From: Luteimonas sp. FCS-9
GTDB taxonomy: Bacteria; Pseudomonadota; Gammaproteobacteria; Xanthomonadales; Xanthomonadaceae
Assembly: GCF_001014645.1 (NCBI RefSeq)
Contig: NZ_LASZ01000008.1
Coordinates: forward strand, 1 to 64,000
Length of the DNA: 64,000 nt
Reading direction: 5' to 3'
The notes beneath the pieces were generated by a model that ran no database searches, was not told the origin of the DNA, and saw nothing but the letters and a program-made list of their open reading frames with translations. Each line of letters opens with the position of its first letter. The stretch's first letter is position 1. This document shows positions 21,193 to 30,677 of the stretch, one piece after another. The translations under genes were made by a program, and so were the position numbers.

Positions 21193-22452
21193 TCAGGCGA
21201 GCTCGCGGCCCTTGGTCTCGGGCAGGAAGAGCCAGACGATCAGGCCGGCCAGCGCGAAGAACGCCGCGGTCGCCACCAGGCCGCTGGCCACGCCGTAGCG
21301 GGTGGACAGGAAGCCGATCAGGAACGGCGCGACCGCCGCGATCGCGCGGCCGCCGTTGTAGACGAAGCCCTGGGCGGTGGCGCGGATCGAGGTCGGGAAC
21401 AGCTCGGCCAACGTCGGCGCGAAGCCGCTGTAGAAACCGGTGCCGAAGTACGCCACGACGATGCCGAACACCATCAGCATGTCGGGCGAGCGGATCGTCG
21501 CGAACACCGGCACCACGACCGCCGAGGCGAGGAAGAACAGCAGGAACGCCTTTTTGCGCCCGATGCGGTCGGCAAAGTAGCCGAAGGTGATGAAGCCGGC
21601 GGCCGCGCCGACCTGCATGATCACGATCCAGATCGTCGACTTGACCAGGTCCAGCCCCGGGCCGCCGTCGGCCACCGGCGTCGCCAGGTAGGTCGGGATC
21701 CAGGTGAACAGGCCCCAGTAGCCGCACATCGCGGCGGTCGTGAACGCCAGGCCGATCCAGGTGTTGCACGCGAACGGCCCGCCGAACAGCTCGCGCACCG
21801 TTTCGCCGAAGCCGAGCCGCCGGGTCTGGTTGCGCCAGATCTCCGGCTCCTCGACATGGCGGCGCACGTAGAACGCCAGCAGCGCCGGCAGCAGGCCGAC
21901 CGCGAACACCCAGCGCCAGCCGCCGACCGGGATCACCAGCGCGGCGACGATCGCGGCCGCGGCGTAGCCGGCGGCGAACGCGCTCTGCACCCAGGCCATG
22001 ACCTTGCCGCGGTGCTTCGCCGGCCAGGTCTCGCTGACCAGCGCCGAGCCGGCCGACCACTCGCCGCCGACGCCCAGTCCCACGATGACCCGGAACAGCA
22101 TCAGCTGGCCCAGCGTGTCGGCCATGCCGCACAGCGCGGTGCCGATCGAGTAGCAGACGATGCTGAGCATCATCGAGCGCGCCCGGCCCAGTCGGTCGGC
22201 GAGGAAGCCGAACACCAGACCGCCGGCGGCCGTGGCCATCAGCGTCGCCGACATCACCAGGCCGGCCGACGACTGGTCCATGCCGAGGTCGACGATCACG
22301 TACTTGATGACCATCGCGATCAGCATGAGATCCATGATGTCGAGCATCCAGCCCAGGTACGCGGAGTTGAACGCGCGCCACTGCTGCTTGCTGGCGCCCT
22401 TCCACCAGCGCTCCCCCGCCCCCTGCCCCGCACCTGTCGTGTTCCGCGCCAT
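21193..22452 (-). CDS. MFS transporter for an aromatic or carboxylic acid
   Basis: A 419-residue, 12-helix major facilitator with the loop 2-3 signature GFLADRLGRARSM and its repeat FADRIGRKKAF, plus GLGVGGEWSAG typical of the metabolite:H+ symporter type. It is the first gene of the leftward meta-pathway operon, so it probably imports the substrate across the inner membrane. The ATG at 22452 is preceded at good spacing by GGGAGGG (22465-22459 on the minus strand), which is why it is chosen over the upstream frame. Confidence 0.9.
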   Translation of the reverse strand: MARNTTGAGQGAGERWWKGASKQQWRAFNSAYLGWMLDIMDLMLIAMVIKYVIVDLGMDQSSAGLVMSATLMATAAGGLVFGFLADRLGRARSMMLSIVCYSIGTALCGMADTLGQLMLFRVIVGLGVGGEWSAGSALVSETWPAKHRGKVMAWVQSAFAAGYAAAAIVAALVIPVGGWRWVFAVGLLPALLAFYVRRHVEEPEIWRNQTRRLGFGETVRELFGGPFACNTWIGLAFTTAAMCGYWGLFTWIPTYLATPVADGGPGLDLVKSTIWIVIMQVGAAAGFITFGYFADRIGRKKAFLLFFLASAVVVPVFATIRSPDMLMVFGIVVAYFGTGFYSGFAPTLAELFPTSIRATAQGFVYNGGRAIAAVAPFLIGFLSTRYGVASGLVATAAFFALAGLIVWLFLPETKGRELA

Positions 22453-22595
22453 TGCACGCCCTCCCGAGGCGATCAGGGGCGAGGCCCCTGGCATGTTTGT
22501 ATCGTTGCTCGATACCGAGGTATCACTATACGATAAGTCTCGACTGAAGAGTCAATACCTGACTTTTGTATCGATCACCGAAACAAGGAATCGCG
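22453..22595. promoter_or_regulatory. divergent promoter/operator region of the meta-pathway island
   Basis: This AT-richer spacer holds repeated GTATCG/CGATAC half-sites: a palindrome GTATCG-N5-CGATAC (22499-22515), an overlapping GATACC-GA-GGTATC (22511-22524), TATACGATAA (22527-22536) and GTATCG at 22568. Rightward, TTGCTC (22505) and TATACG (22527) are spaced 16. Leftward, TTGACT (22555-22550) and TATAGT (22530-22525) are spaced 19. The two -10 regions share the same bases. The IclR protein encoded nearby is the obvious candidate ligand. Confidence 0.6.
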
Positions 22596-23270
22596 ATGTC
22601 CGATCTCATGCTGCGTCTGTTCGAAGACGAACTGCCCGCCCATTGCCCCCCGGTCTACCTGCCGGCGACGCCGCGCGCGGTGTACGTCGCGCAGGGCGAG
22701 GCCACGCTCGAGGACGCGACGTCCGGCACCCTGGTGGTCCAGGGCGCGGCCTGGGTCGGGGACGAGGCGGTCGCGCTGGTCGCCGGCACCGCGCCGGTGC
22801 GCGTGTGGCGCTGGGAAGTGGCAAGTGCGGCGACCGCGGCCGCGCCGGCCCTGCCGTCGGCCCCGTCCACGCGCACGACCCTGAAGCTGGAGGCGCCGAT
22901 CGCGCTCGACCGCGGTTTCGAGTGGCTGATGCGCTGCGACGAGGTCGGCTTCCCGCCGGCCGGCGTCGCGCTGACCCACGTGCACCAGGGCCCGGGCATC
23001 CGCATCTGCGCCGAAGGCGAGATCGAGATCGAGACCCAGGGCCGGTTGCAGCGTCACGGCCCCGGCGAGGCCTGGTTCGAGCTCGGTCCGGCACCGGTGC
23101 TGGCGCCGACGACCGAGCGCGAACCCACGCGGTTCGTGCGCTGCTTCCTGCTGCCGCGGCAGCTCAAGGGCCGCAGCTCGATCCGCTACGTGCGTCAGGA
23201 AGACGCCGACGCGCCGAAGGTGCAGACCTATCGCGTTTTCGCGGAGCGATACGTCCGTCTACCTCAGTGA
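22596..23270 (+). CDS. cupin-fold protein of the meta-pathway island
   Basis: A 224-residue protein divergent from the catabolic operon. A C-terminal cupin-like domain (about 125-220) has a His pair in LTHVHQGPGIRI, a glycine turn GEIEIETQG and GPGEAWFELG, consistent with a metal-binding cupin. The N-terminal half has a second, weaker beta-rich region. It could be an isomerase, a sensor or a dioxygenase-like enzyme of the pathway; sequence alone does not decide. The ATG at 22596 follows AAGGA, making it preferable to earlier non-ATG starts. Confidence 0.7.
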   Translation: MSDLMLRLFEDELPAHCPPVYLPATPRAVYVAQGEATLEDATSGTLVVQGAAWVGDEAVALVAGTAPVRVWRWEVASAATAAAPALPSAPSTRTTLKLEAPIALDRGFEWLMRCDEVGFPPAGVALTHVHQGPGIRICAEGEIEIETQGRLQRHGPGEAWFELGPAPVLAPTTEREPTRFVRCFLLPRQLKGRSSIRYVRQEDADAPKVQTYRVFAERYVRLPQ

Positions 23271-23340
23271 CATCGCCTCGGGTACCCTGACGAGCGCGGC
23301 CTCGCCGCGTTCAACGGCTTCACCGCACAGGACGAACCCC

Positions 23341-24138
23341 ATGGCCCAGGCCGGCCCCGCCTCCGACGACGCTGCGGACGCGTCGCTTCCCACCGCCATC
23401 GTGTCGCTGCAGGTCATCGAGGCGCTGGCCAACGCCCCGCAGGGCCTGGGGGTCACCCAGCTCTCGCAGCAGCTGGGCATGCCCAAGGCGCGCGCGCACC
23501 GCCACCTGCGTGCGCTGCGGGACCACGGCTACCTGCTCCAGGACCCGGTCACCAACCAGTACCGGGTCGGCTGGCAGCTCTACCTGCTGGGCAAGGCCTG
23601 CGTCGGCCGCTTCGACCTGATGACACTGGCCAGGCCCGCGCTCGAGCGCCTGCGCGACGCCGTCGGCCAGACCGTCGTCATCGCCTCCTACGCCGAGCAG
23701 GCGGTGGCGGTGATCGATTTCCTGCGCGGCACCTCGCCGTTGGAGATCACGCTGCGGCCGGGCAGCCGCTTCAGCCACCACGCCAGCGCGCAGGGCAAGC
23801 TGGTGCTGGCCTACGGCCCGGCCACGCTGCGCGAGCAGTACCTGGCGCGCCCGCTCGAGGCCGAGACCCCGCGCACGATCACCGCGCCCCAGGCGCTGCG
23901 CGACGAGCTCGACAGGGTCCGCCGCCGCGGCTGGTCGGATGCGCCCGAGGAACTGTTCACCGGCATCAACGCACTCGCCGCACCGCTGCTGCAGGCCGGC
24001 GGCGCGCTGTTCGGGACGCTGGCGATCGTCGGCTCGATCCACTACCTGCCGGCCGAGCCCGACCCGGCCCACGTCGAGGCATTGCGCCGGACCGCGGCCG
24101 AGCTGTCGGCGATGATGGGCTACGCCGACGCGTCCTGA
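23341..24138 (+). CDS. IclR-family transcriptional regulator
   Basis: A 265-residue IclR-type regulator: N-terminal winged helix (about 20-80, with GLGVTQLSQQLGMPKARAHRHLRAL) and a C-terminal effector-binding domain (SRFSHHASAQGKLVLAY, FTGINALAAPLL). It follows the cupin gene by 70 nt in the same direction and is convergent with mpl. By position it probably controls the divergent catabolic operon through the GTATCG/CGATAC repeats. Confidence 0.92.
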   Translation: MAQAGPASDDAADASLPTAIVSLQVIEALANAPQGLGVTQLSQQLGMPKARAHRHLRALRDHGYLLQDPVTNQYRVGWQLYLLGKACVGRFDLMTLARPALERLRDAVGQTVVIASYAEQAVAVIDFLRGTSPLEITLRPGSRFSHHASAQGKLVLAYGPATLREQYLARPLEAETPRTITAPQALRDELDRVRRRGWSDAPEELFTGINALAAPLLQAGGALFGTLAIVGSIHYLPAEPDPAHVEALRRTAAELSAMMGYADAS

Positions 24139-25547
24139 CCGGCCTGCAGCGCGGCCAGGAACCGCCGCGGCGCGCCATCGAAGCCGCCGTTGGACATGAA
24201 CACCACATGGTCGCCGTCGCGCGCCAGCGCGGCGAGGGCGGCCAGCAATGCGTCGGCATCGGGCACCGTGCGCGCGTCGCCGCGCACCGCCGCGACCACG
24301 CGGCCCGCGTCCCACGCGAGCTCCGGGCGGTGCAGGAACACCACCGCGTCGGCCCCGTCGAGCGACGGCGCCAGCGCCTGGGCGTGCGCGCCCAGCCGCA
24401 TCGAATTGCTGCGCGGCTCCATCGCCACGACGATCCGCGCGGCGCCGACCTTCGCGCGCAGCCCGGCGAGCGTGGTCGCGATCGCCGTGGGGTGATGCGC
24501 GAAATCGTCGTAGACGGTGATCCCGCGCGCATGACCGAGTACCTCCAGCCGGCGCTTGACGCTGCGAAAGCGCGCCAGCGCGGGCAGCACCGCCGCCACG
24601 TCGACGCCGACCGCCGCGCACGCCGCCAGCGCGGCCAGCGCGTTGAGCACGTTGTGGTCACCGACCAGCGGCCACTCCACCGTGCCGACGTCGACGCCGC
24701 GGCGACGAACGCGGAACGTGCTGCCGTCGGCGGCGATGCGCTCGGCGCTCCAGTCGAACGCGGCGTCGAAGCCGAAGCGCTCGACCGGCGTCCAGCAGCC
24801 CATCGCCAGCACCTCGTCGAGACGGGCGTCGTGGCCGTTGACGATCAGCCGCCCGCGCCCGGGCACGGTCCGCACCAGGTGGTGGAACTGGCGCTGGATC
24901 GCGGCGACGTCGGGGAAGATGTCGGCGTGGTCGAACTCGAGGTTGTTGAGGATCGCCACCGTCGGGCGGTAGTGCACGAACTTGCTGCGCTTGTCGAAGA
25001 ACGCGGTGTCGTACTCGTCGGCTTCCACCACGAACGGAGGCCGCACCGGCGCCCCCGTGCCTTCCCGCGCCTGCGGAGACGCGGGCTCGGCGGGCCCGCC
25101 CAGTCGCGCCGAGACGCCGAAGTCCTCGGCGACGCCGCCGATCAGAAAGCCCGGCGCGCGACCGGCGGCCTCGAGTAGGAAGGCCAGGATCGTCGTCGTC
25201 GTGGTCTTGCCGTGCGTGCCGGCGACCGCGAGCACCTCGCGTCCGGGCAGCACGCACTCGCTGAGCCACTGCGCCCCGGACGTATAGGCCCGCCCGGCGT
25301 CGAGCACCGCCTCGACGGCGGGATTGCCGCGCGAGAGCGCGTTGCCGATCACCACCTGGTCGACGTCGTCGCCGATGTGCGCCGGGTCGTAACCCTGGTG
25401 CAGCGCGATGCCGAGCCGCTCGAGCTGGGTCGACATCGGCGGGTAGACCGCCTGGTCGCTGCCTTCGACCTCGTGGCCGAGTTCGCGCGCGAGCGCCGCG
25501 ACGCCGCCCATGAAGGTGCCGGCGATGCCGAGGATGTGGAGTTTCAC
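24120..25547 (-). CDS. mpl: UDP-MurNAc:L-Ala-gamma-D-Glu-meso-DAP ligase
   Basis: A 475-residue Mur-ligase family protein for peptidoglycan recycling, which re-attaches the released tripeptide to UDP-MurNAc. It begins MKLHILGIAGTFMGG and carries the P-loop GTHGKTTTT, the metal/substrate loop VVEADEYDTAFFDKRSKF, LNNLEFDHADIF and a Mur C-terminal domain with YDDFAHHPTA. Length is slightly above the usual 450-460. Its 3' end overlaps the convergent iclR gene by 19 nt. Confidence 0.96.
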   Translation of the reverse strand: MKLHILGIAGTFMGGVAALARELGHEVEGSDQAVYPPMSTQLERLGIALHQGYDPAHIGDDVDQVVIGNALSRGNPAVEAVLDAGRAYTSGAQWLSECVLPGREVLAVAGTHGKTTTTTILAFLLEAAGRAPGFLIGGVAEDFGVSARLGGPAEPASPQAREGTGAPVRPPFVVEADEYDTAFFDKRSKFVHYRPTVAILNNLEFDHADIFPDVAAIQRQFHHLVRTVPGRGRLIVNGHDARLDEVLAMGCWTPVERFGFDAAFDWSAERIAADGSTFRVRRRGVDVGTVEWPLVGDHNVLNALAALAACAAVGVDVAAVLPALARFRSVKRRLEVLGHARGITVYDDFAHHPTAIATTLAGLRAKVGAARIVVAMEPRSNSMRLGAHAQALAPSLDGADAVVFLHRPELAWDAGRVVAAVRGDARTVPDADALLAALAALARDGDHVVFMSNGGFDGAPRRFLAALQAGQDASA

Positions 25548-25643
25548 GGCGCGGGGGTCCGGGCGGGGCTCAGGCGCCGCCGCGCCCGGGGCGCGGGCAC
25601 GGCGGAACGGGTACGGTGGTAGCGGTCGACGCGGCGCCGCGGC

Positions 25644-26222
25644 TCAGGCCGCGGCCCCGCCCTTGCCGATCGCCGCGACGATGCGATCGAACACCTCGTC
25701 GAGCGGACCGACGCCGTCGACCACGGTCAGCTGGCCGTGGTCGCGGTAGAAGCCGATCACCGGCGCGGTCTGCTGGTCGTAGACGTTCAGGCGGTGGCGC
25801 ACCGACTCGGGGCTGTCGTCGGCGCGGCCTTCCGCCTTCGCCCGGCCGGCCAGGCGCTCGATGATCTGCTCGTTGTCGACCTCCAGCTGCACGGCCGCGT
25901 CGAAGGTCTGGCCCAGCCTGGCCAGCAGCGCGTCGAGCGCGGCGGCCTGTGCGAGATTGCGCGGATAGCCGTCGAGAATGAAGCCGGCGCGCGTGTCCTC
26001 GCGCGAGAGCCGGTCCTCGAGCATGCCCAGCAGGATCTCGTCGGACACCAGGTCGCCACGGTCCATCACCGCCTTGGCCTGCATGCCCAGCGGCGTGCCG
26101 GCCGCGACTTCGGCGCGCAGCAGGTCGCCGGTGGAGATGTGCGGCACCTGCAGGTGCGCCTTGAGTCGTGCGGCCTGCGTGCCCTTGCCCGAACCGGGCG
26201 CCCCGAGAAGAACCAAACGCAT
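25644..26222 (-). CDS. adk: adenylate kinase, short form
   Basis: A 192-residue adenylate kinase (AMP + ATP to 2 ADP). P-loop GAPGSGKGTQ is near residues 7-16, with AMP-binding ISTGDLLRAEV, GFILDGYPRN, and a short LID instead of the long zinc-type LID, as in other xanthomonads. The start MRLVLLG is preferred because AGGAG lies seven bases upstream. Divergent from the phosphofructokinase gene. Confidence 0.96.
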   Translation of the reverse strand: MRLVLLGAPGSGKGTQAARLKAHLQVPHISTGDLLRAEVAAGTPLGMQAKAVMDRGDLVSDEILLGMLEDRLSREDTRAGFILDGYPRNLAQAAALDALLARLGQTFDAAVQLEVDNEQIIERLAGRAKAEGRADDSPESVRHRLNVYDQQTAPVIGFYRDHGQLTVVDGVGPLDEVFDRIVAAIGKGGAAA

Positions 26223-26340
26223 CGAACGCTCCTGCAAGTGTGGGGAGCCATCGGGCCCTGCGGATACACTCCGGACAGGGCCGCGAACGGCCGCACCAGC
26301 TTAACGTATCCCGCCACGACCCGAATCGACGAGGCCCGCG

Positions 26341-27597
26341 ATGCCCTCCGGAACCCTGCTCTACGCCCAGTCGGGCGGCGTGACCGCCGTCATCAACGCC
26401 ACCGCCTCGGCGGTGCTGCAGGAGGCGCGTGCGCGGCGGGTGCGCGTGCTCGCCGCGCGCAACGGCATCCTCGGCGCGCTGCGCGAGGACCTGATCGACG
26501 CCTCGAAGCTGCCGATCGCGGCGGTCCGCGCGCTGGCGCACACGCCCGGCGGCGCGTTCGGCTCGTGCCGCCACAAGCTCGGCGACCTCGAGACCGACCG
26601 CGCCAAGTACGCGCGCCTGCTCGACGTGCTGCGCGCGCACGACGTGCGCTGGTTCCTCTACAACGGCGGCAACGACTCGGCCGACACCGCGCTGAAGGTC
26701 TCGCGGCTGGCCCGCGCATTCGACTACCCGCTGACCTGCATCGGCGTGCCCAAGACGGTCGACAACGACCTGGCGGTCACCGACTGCTGCCCGGGCTTCG
26801 GCTCGGCGGCCAAGTACACGGCGGTGTCGGTGCGCGAGGCCGCGCTCGACGTCGCCGCGATGGCCGACACCTCGACGAAGGTCTTCGTCCACGAGGCGAT
26901 GGGCCGGCACGCCGGCTGGCTCGCCGCGGCCGCGGGCTTGGCCGGCCAGGGACCGGACGATGCGCCGCAGCTGATCCTGTTCCCCGAGCGCGTGTTCGAC
27001 GAGGCCGACTTCCTCGCCAACGTGCGCCGGGTCGTCGACCGCGTCGGCTGGTGCGTCGTGGTCGCCAGCGAAGGCATCCGCACCGCCGATGGCCGCTTCG
27101 TCAGCGACGCCGGCGGCGGCCGCGACGCGTTCGGCCATGCCCAGCTCGGCGGCGTGGCGGCGCACCTGGCCGGCCGGGTCAAGGACGCGCTGGGCCTGAA
27201 GGTGCACTGGGCGCTGCCCGACTACCTGCAGCGCTCGGCACGGCACCTGGCGTCGAAGACCGACGTCGACCAGGCGATGGCGGTCGGCCGCGCGGCGGTG
27301 CGCTTCGCGCTGGCGGGCCGCAACGCGACCATGCCGGTGATCCGGCGCACCTCCGACGCGCCGTATCGCTGGACGATCGAGGCCGCGCCGCTGGAGCAGG
27401 TCGCCAACCACGAGAAGACGATGCCCGCCGGGTTCATCCGCCGCGACGGCTACGGCATCACCGCCGCCGCCCGCCGCTACCTCGAGCCGCTGGTGCGCGG
27501 CGAGGCGCCGCCGCCCTACGGCCGCGACGGGCTGCCGAAGTACGTGACGCCACCGCAGGTCGCGGTCGCCCGCAGGCTGGCCGACTGGGACGGCTGA
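26341..27597 (+). CDS. pfp: pyrophosphate-dependent phosphofructokinase
   Basis: A 418-residue phosphofructokinase of the PPi-dependent type. The donor site has GGND (109-112), where ATP enzymes have GGDG, and the catalytic loop is PKTVDND (137-143) with the lysine characteristic of PPi-PFK. It converts fructose-6-phosphate and PPi reversibly to fructose-1,6-bisphosphate, so it can serve glycolysis or gluconeogenesis. A TACACT -10-like element lies at 26265-26270. Xanthomonads typically lack ATP-PFK and use this enzyme. Confidence 0.93.
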   Translation: MPSGTLLYAQSGGVTAVINATASAVLQEARARRVRVLAARNGILGALREDLIDASKLPIAAVRALAHTPGGAFGSCRHKLGDLETDRAKYARLLDVLRAHDVRWFLYNGGNDSADTALKVSRLARAFDYPLTCIGVPKTVDNDLAVTDCCPGFGSAAKYTAVSVREAALDVAAMADTSTKVFVHEAMGRHAGWLAAAAGLAGQGPDDAPQLILFPERVFDEADFLANVRRVVDRVGWCVVVASEGIRTADGRFVSDAGGGRDAFGHAQLGGVAAHLAGRVKDALGLKVHWALPDYLQRSARHLASKTDVDQAMAVGRAAVRFALAGRNATMPVIRRTSDAPYRWTIEAAPLEQVANHEKTMPAGFIRRDGYGITAAARRYLEPLVRGEAPPPYGRDGLPKYVTPPQVAVARRLADWDG

Positions 27598-27675
27598 ACG
27601 CCGACCCCGGTGCACGCATGGCGGGCCGGCGGCGGCGCTATATTGGCCGCACGCCCGCCCCCCTGCAGCCCGCCC

Positions 27676-28986
27676 ATGACGCCCGACGCCGGTGCCCGCC
27701 GCGACCTCCAGCACCTGCGCGAGCTGCTCGACCACAACTCCGACTGGGCCTGGGAAGTCGACGCGCAGGGTCGCTACACCTACTGCTCGCGCATGGTCAT
27801 GCAACTGCTCGGTCACGACGCCGGAACGATGCTCGGGCGCACGCCGTTCGACTTCATGCCGCCGGCCGAGGCCGAGCGCGTCGGCCACGCGTTCGCGGCG
27901 ATCGTCGCCGAGCGCCGGGCGTTCTCCGGCCTTGTCAACCGCAACCTGCACGCCGACGGACGGATCGTCGTGCTGGAGACCAGCGGCGTGCCGCTGTTCG
28001 ACGCCGCCGGCGAACTGCGCGGCTACCGCGGCATCGACCGCGACATCTCCGAGCTCGGCGAGCGCGTGCTGCAGCTCGAGGCGGTCTACGACAACGCCGC
28101 GGTGGCGATGAGCACCGTCGATACGACCGGCACCCTGGTCATGGGCAACCGCGCGATGGCGGCGCTGTGCGACCACGACGGCCCGATCGCCGGGCTGCGC
28201 CTGGCCGACCTGCTGCCCGACGCGGCGCAGTGGCTCGACGCCGACCTGGCGCGCGCCCGCGACGGCGAGCCGCTGGCCAGTCACGAACTCGCATGGCGGT
28301 CGCGCTGGCTGTACGCCGCGCCGCATCCGCTGCACGACGCGCTCGGCCGGGTGGCCGGGCTGTCGATCGCGTGGATGGACATCACCGCCCGCCGCCAGGC
28401 CGAACAGCAGCTCACCGAGGCCAACCGCCGGCTCGAGGGCTACGCGCGGCAGGACTACGTGACCGGGCTGTACAACCGCCGCGACCTCGACGAGCGGCTG
28501 GCGCTGGAGATCGGGCGGGCGCGGCGCGACGGCAGCGCGCTGTCGCTGTGCATGGCCGACGTGGACTACTTCAAACCCTACAACGACTGCCTGGGCCACC
28601 TGGCCGGCGACGACTGCCTGCGCACGATCGCCGGGGCGCTGCGCCGGGCGGTGTCCCGGCCCGGGGATGCGGTCAGCCGCTACGGCGGCGAGGAGTTCGT
28701 CGTGGTGCTGGCCGGCACCGACGAGGCCGGCGCGGCGCACGTGGCCGAGCGCGTGCGTGCGCGCGTCGAGGCGCTGGACCTGGCGCATCCCACCAGCCCG
28801 CTGGGCCGGGTGACGGTCAGCGTCGGCGTGGTCACGTGCCGGCCGCAGCGCGACCCGCTCGCCGCCGACGATGCGGCTGCGGTCTCCGGGCTGCTGCGGC
28901 TGGCCGACCAGGCGCTGTACGCGGCCAAGCACGCCGGCCGCAATCGCGTCGCCGCCGAACCGCTGCCGACGACGCTGCCAGTCTGA
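27676..28986 (+). CDS. PAS-PAS diguanylate cyclase
   Basis: A 436-residue cytosolic c-di-GMP synthase. PAS domain 1 is at about 15-125 (DHNSDWAWEVDAQGRYTY), PAS domain 2 at about 132-245, then a GGDEF domain. The active motif is GGEEF (337-341), and an inhibitory I-site RPGD (328-331) sits five residues before it, so the enzyme should be active and subject to product inhibition. No transmembrane segments. A TATATT element at 27639-27644 may be its -10 box. It is followed by mutM but is probably independent. Confidence 0.93.
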   Translation: MTPDAGARRDLQHLRELLDHNSDWAWEVDAQGRYTYCSRMVMQLLGHDAGTMLGRTPFDFMPPAEAERVGHAFAAIVAERRAFSGLVNRNLHADGRIVVLETSGVPLFDAAGELRGYRGIDRDISELGERVLQLEAVYDNAAVAMSTVDTTGTLVMGNRAMAALCDHDGPIAGLRLADLLPDAAQWLDADLARARDGEPLASHELAWRSRWLYAAPHPLHDALGRVAGLSIAWMDITARRQAEQQLTEANRRLEGYARQDYVTGLYNRRDLDERLALEIGRARRDGSALSLCMADVDYFKPYNDCLGHLAGDDCLRTIAGALRRAVSRPGDAVSRYGGEEFVVVLAGTDEAGAAHVAERVRARVEALDLAHPTSPLGRVTVSVGVVTCRPQRDPLAADDAAAVSGLLRLADQALYAAKHAGRNRVAAEPLPTTLPV

Positions 28987-29097
28987 GCGGCGCGGTGCGC
29001 GTCGCCGGCTGCGTTCACGCGCGCGCCATTGAATCGCGCCGTCGACCCCCGATCTTGATCGGCTCGCCCTGATGGGCGCCGTCCGTCCCGCCGTCCG

Positions 29098-29910
29098 ATG
29101 CCCGAACTGCCCGAAGTCGAAACCACCCGAGCCGGCCTGGCGCCGCATCTCGACGGTCGTCGGATTGCGGCGGTCGCGCTGCGCCGCCCGGATCTGCGCT
29201 GGCCGATCCCGCCCGAGGTCGCCACGCTGCTGCCCGGCCAGCGCATCGCGGGCATCCGCCGCCGCGCGAAGTACCTGCTGCTCGACACCGAGGCCGGCAG
29301 CGCGCTGCTGCACCTGGGGATGTCGGGCAGCCTGCGCGTGCTCGCGCCCGACGTGCCGGTGCGCGCGCACGACCATGTCGACATCGCCCTCGATACGGGC
29401 CACGTGCTGCGTTTCAACGATCCCCGGCGCTTCGGCTGCCTGCTGTGGCAGCCGCCGGGCCAGACCCACCCGCTGCTGCAGGATCTGGGGCCCGAACCGC
29501 TCGGCGATACGTTCGACGGCGACCACCTGTTCCTGGCCAGCCGCGGCCGGCGGGCGCCGGTCAAGGCGCTGCTGATGGACCAGCGCATCGTCGTGGGCGT
29601 GGGCAACATCTACGCGGCCGAGGCGCTGTTCGCGGCCGGCATCTCGCCGCTGCGCGAAGCCGGGAAGATCTCGCGCGCCCGCTACGCGCGCCTGGCCGAC
29701 GAGGTCCGCCGCATCCTCGCCTACGCGATCCGCCGCGGCGGCACCACGCTGCGCGACTTCATCAGCCCCGACGGCGCGCCGGGCTACTTCGAGCAGGAGC
29801 TGTCGGCCTACGGCCGCGGCGGCGCGCCGTGCCCGCGCTGCGGCGCCGTGCTGCGGCAGGCGACCATCGCCCAGCGCGCGACCGTGTGGTGCCCGCGCTG
29901 CCAGCGCTGA
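29098..29910 (+). CDS. mutM: formamidopyrimidine-DNA glycosylase
   Basis: A 270-residue Fpg glycosylase/AP lyase that removes 8-oxoguanine. The N-terminus is [14 protein letters not shown], in which Pro2 and Glu3 form the active site. The helix-two-turn-helix has [12 protein letters not shown], and a C-terminal zinc finger carries CPRCG...CPRC. Length is standard. The start at 29098 is fixed by the essential N-terminal proline. Confidence 0.97.
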   Translation: MPELPEVETTRAGLAPHLDGRRIAAVALRRPDLRWPIPPEVATLLPGQRIAGIRRRAKYLLLDTEAGSALLHLGMSGSLRVLAPDVPVRAHDHVDIALDTGHVLRFNDPRRFGCLLWQPPGQTHPLLQDLGPEPLGDTFDGDHLFLASRGRRAPVKALLMDQRIVVGVGNIYAAEALFAAGISPLREAGKISRARYARLADEVRRILAYAIRRGGTTLRDFISPDGAPGYFEQELSAYGRGGAPCPRCGAVLRQATIAQRATVWCPRCQR

Positions 29911-29976
29911 AAGGACCCCGTCCACAGGCGCGCGATGGCGCTGTCCCGGTACCGCCGATCGTGCGCGGCCGCGGAC

Positions 29977-30603
29977 CTACAGCGGCAACTCGGGCTGCGC
30001 CGGTTCGATCCGGCCCTCGCCGCGCGCGATGCGCTTGAACTCGGCCCGGCTCACCGACACGTAGCGCTCGTTGCCGCCGATCTCGACCTGGGGGCCGTCG
30101 TGCACCGCGTAGCCGCGCTCGTCCACGCGCACGGTCATCGTGGCCTTCTTGCCGGTGTGGCAGATGGTCTTGATCTCGCTCAGTTCGTCGGCCCAGGCCA
30201 GCAGGTACTGGCTGCCCTCGAACAGCTCGCCGCGGAAATCGGTGCGCAGGCCGTAGCACAGCACGGGGATGCGCAGCGCGTCGACGATCTCCGACAGCTG
30301 CCAGACCTGGGCGCGGGTCAGGAACTGGGCTTCGTCGACGAGCACGCAGTCCAGCCGCGCCGCGTCGTCCCCGGCGCCGAGCGCGCGCACCCGCGCGAGC
30401 AGGTCGTCGTCGCGGTCGAATGCGATCGCCTCGGCCGACAGCCCGATCCGCGACGCCACCCGCCCCACGCCCGCCCGATGGTCAATCCGCGGCGTCAGGA
30501 TCGCCACCCGCATCCCGCGCTCGCGGTAGTTGTGCGCGCTCTGCAGCAGCGTGGTGGTCTTCCCGGCATTCATCGCCGAGTAGTAGAAATAGAGCTTGGC
30601 CAT
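29977..30603 (-). CDS. tdk: thymidine kinase
   Basis: A 208-residue type II thymidine kinase, salvaging thymidine to dTMP. The P-loop is [12 protein letters not shown] (residues 9-20) and the catalytic/Mg loop is VDEAQFL. The lasso region with [12 protein letters not shown] and the substrate loop KKATMTVR are present. The zinc-site cysteines seen in many family members are reduced. It sits between mutM and rep, divergent from rep. Confidence 0.96.
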   Translation of the reverse strand: MAKLYFYYSAMNAGKTTTLLQSAHNYRERGMRVAILTPRIDHRAGVGRVASRIGLSAEAIAFDRDDDLLARVRALGAGDDAARLDCVLVDEAQFLTRAQVWQLSEIVDALRIPVLCYGLRTDFRGELFEGSQYLLAWADELSEIKTICHTGKKATMTVRVDERGYAVHDGPQVEIGGNERYVSVSRAEFKRIARGEGRIEPAQPELPL

Positions 30604-30677
30604 CGGCGAATTCTACCGGCCAAGGTCCGGCGCCGCCGGCCGGTACACTATGCGTCGCTAGACAGATGCCCCGCCCG

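Noticed and set aside
25570-29925. Very long open frame (about 1,450 codons) on the minus strand opposite pfp, the cyclase and mutM
   Set aside because: It is a by-product of high GC: it lies opposite well-supported genes, has Arg/His/Gln-rich nonsense composition and no homology. Similar long antisense frames at 7656-10757, 44658-48755 and 58761-61730 were dropped for the same reason.
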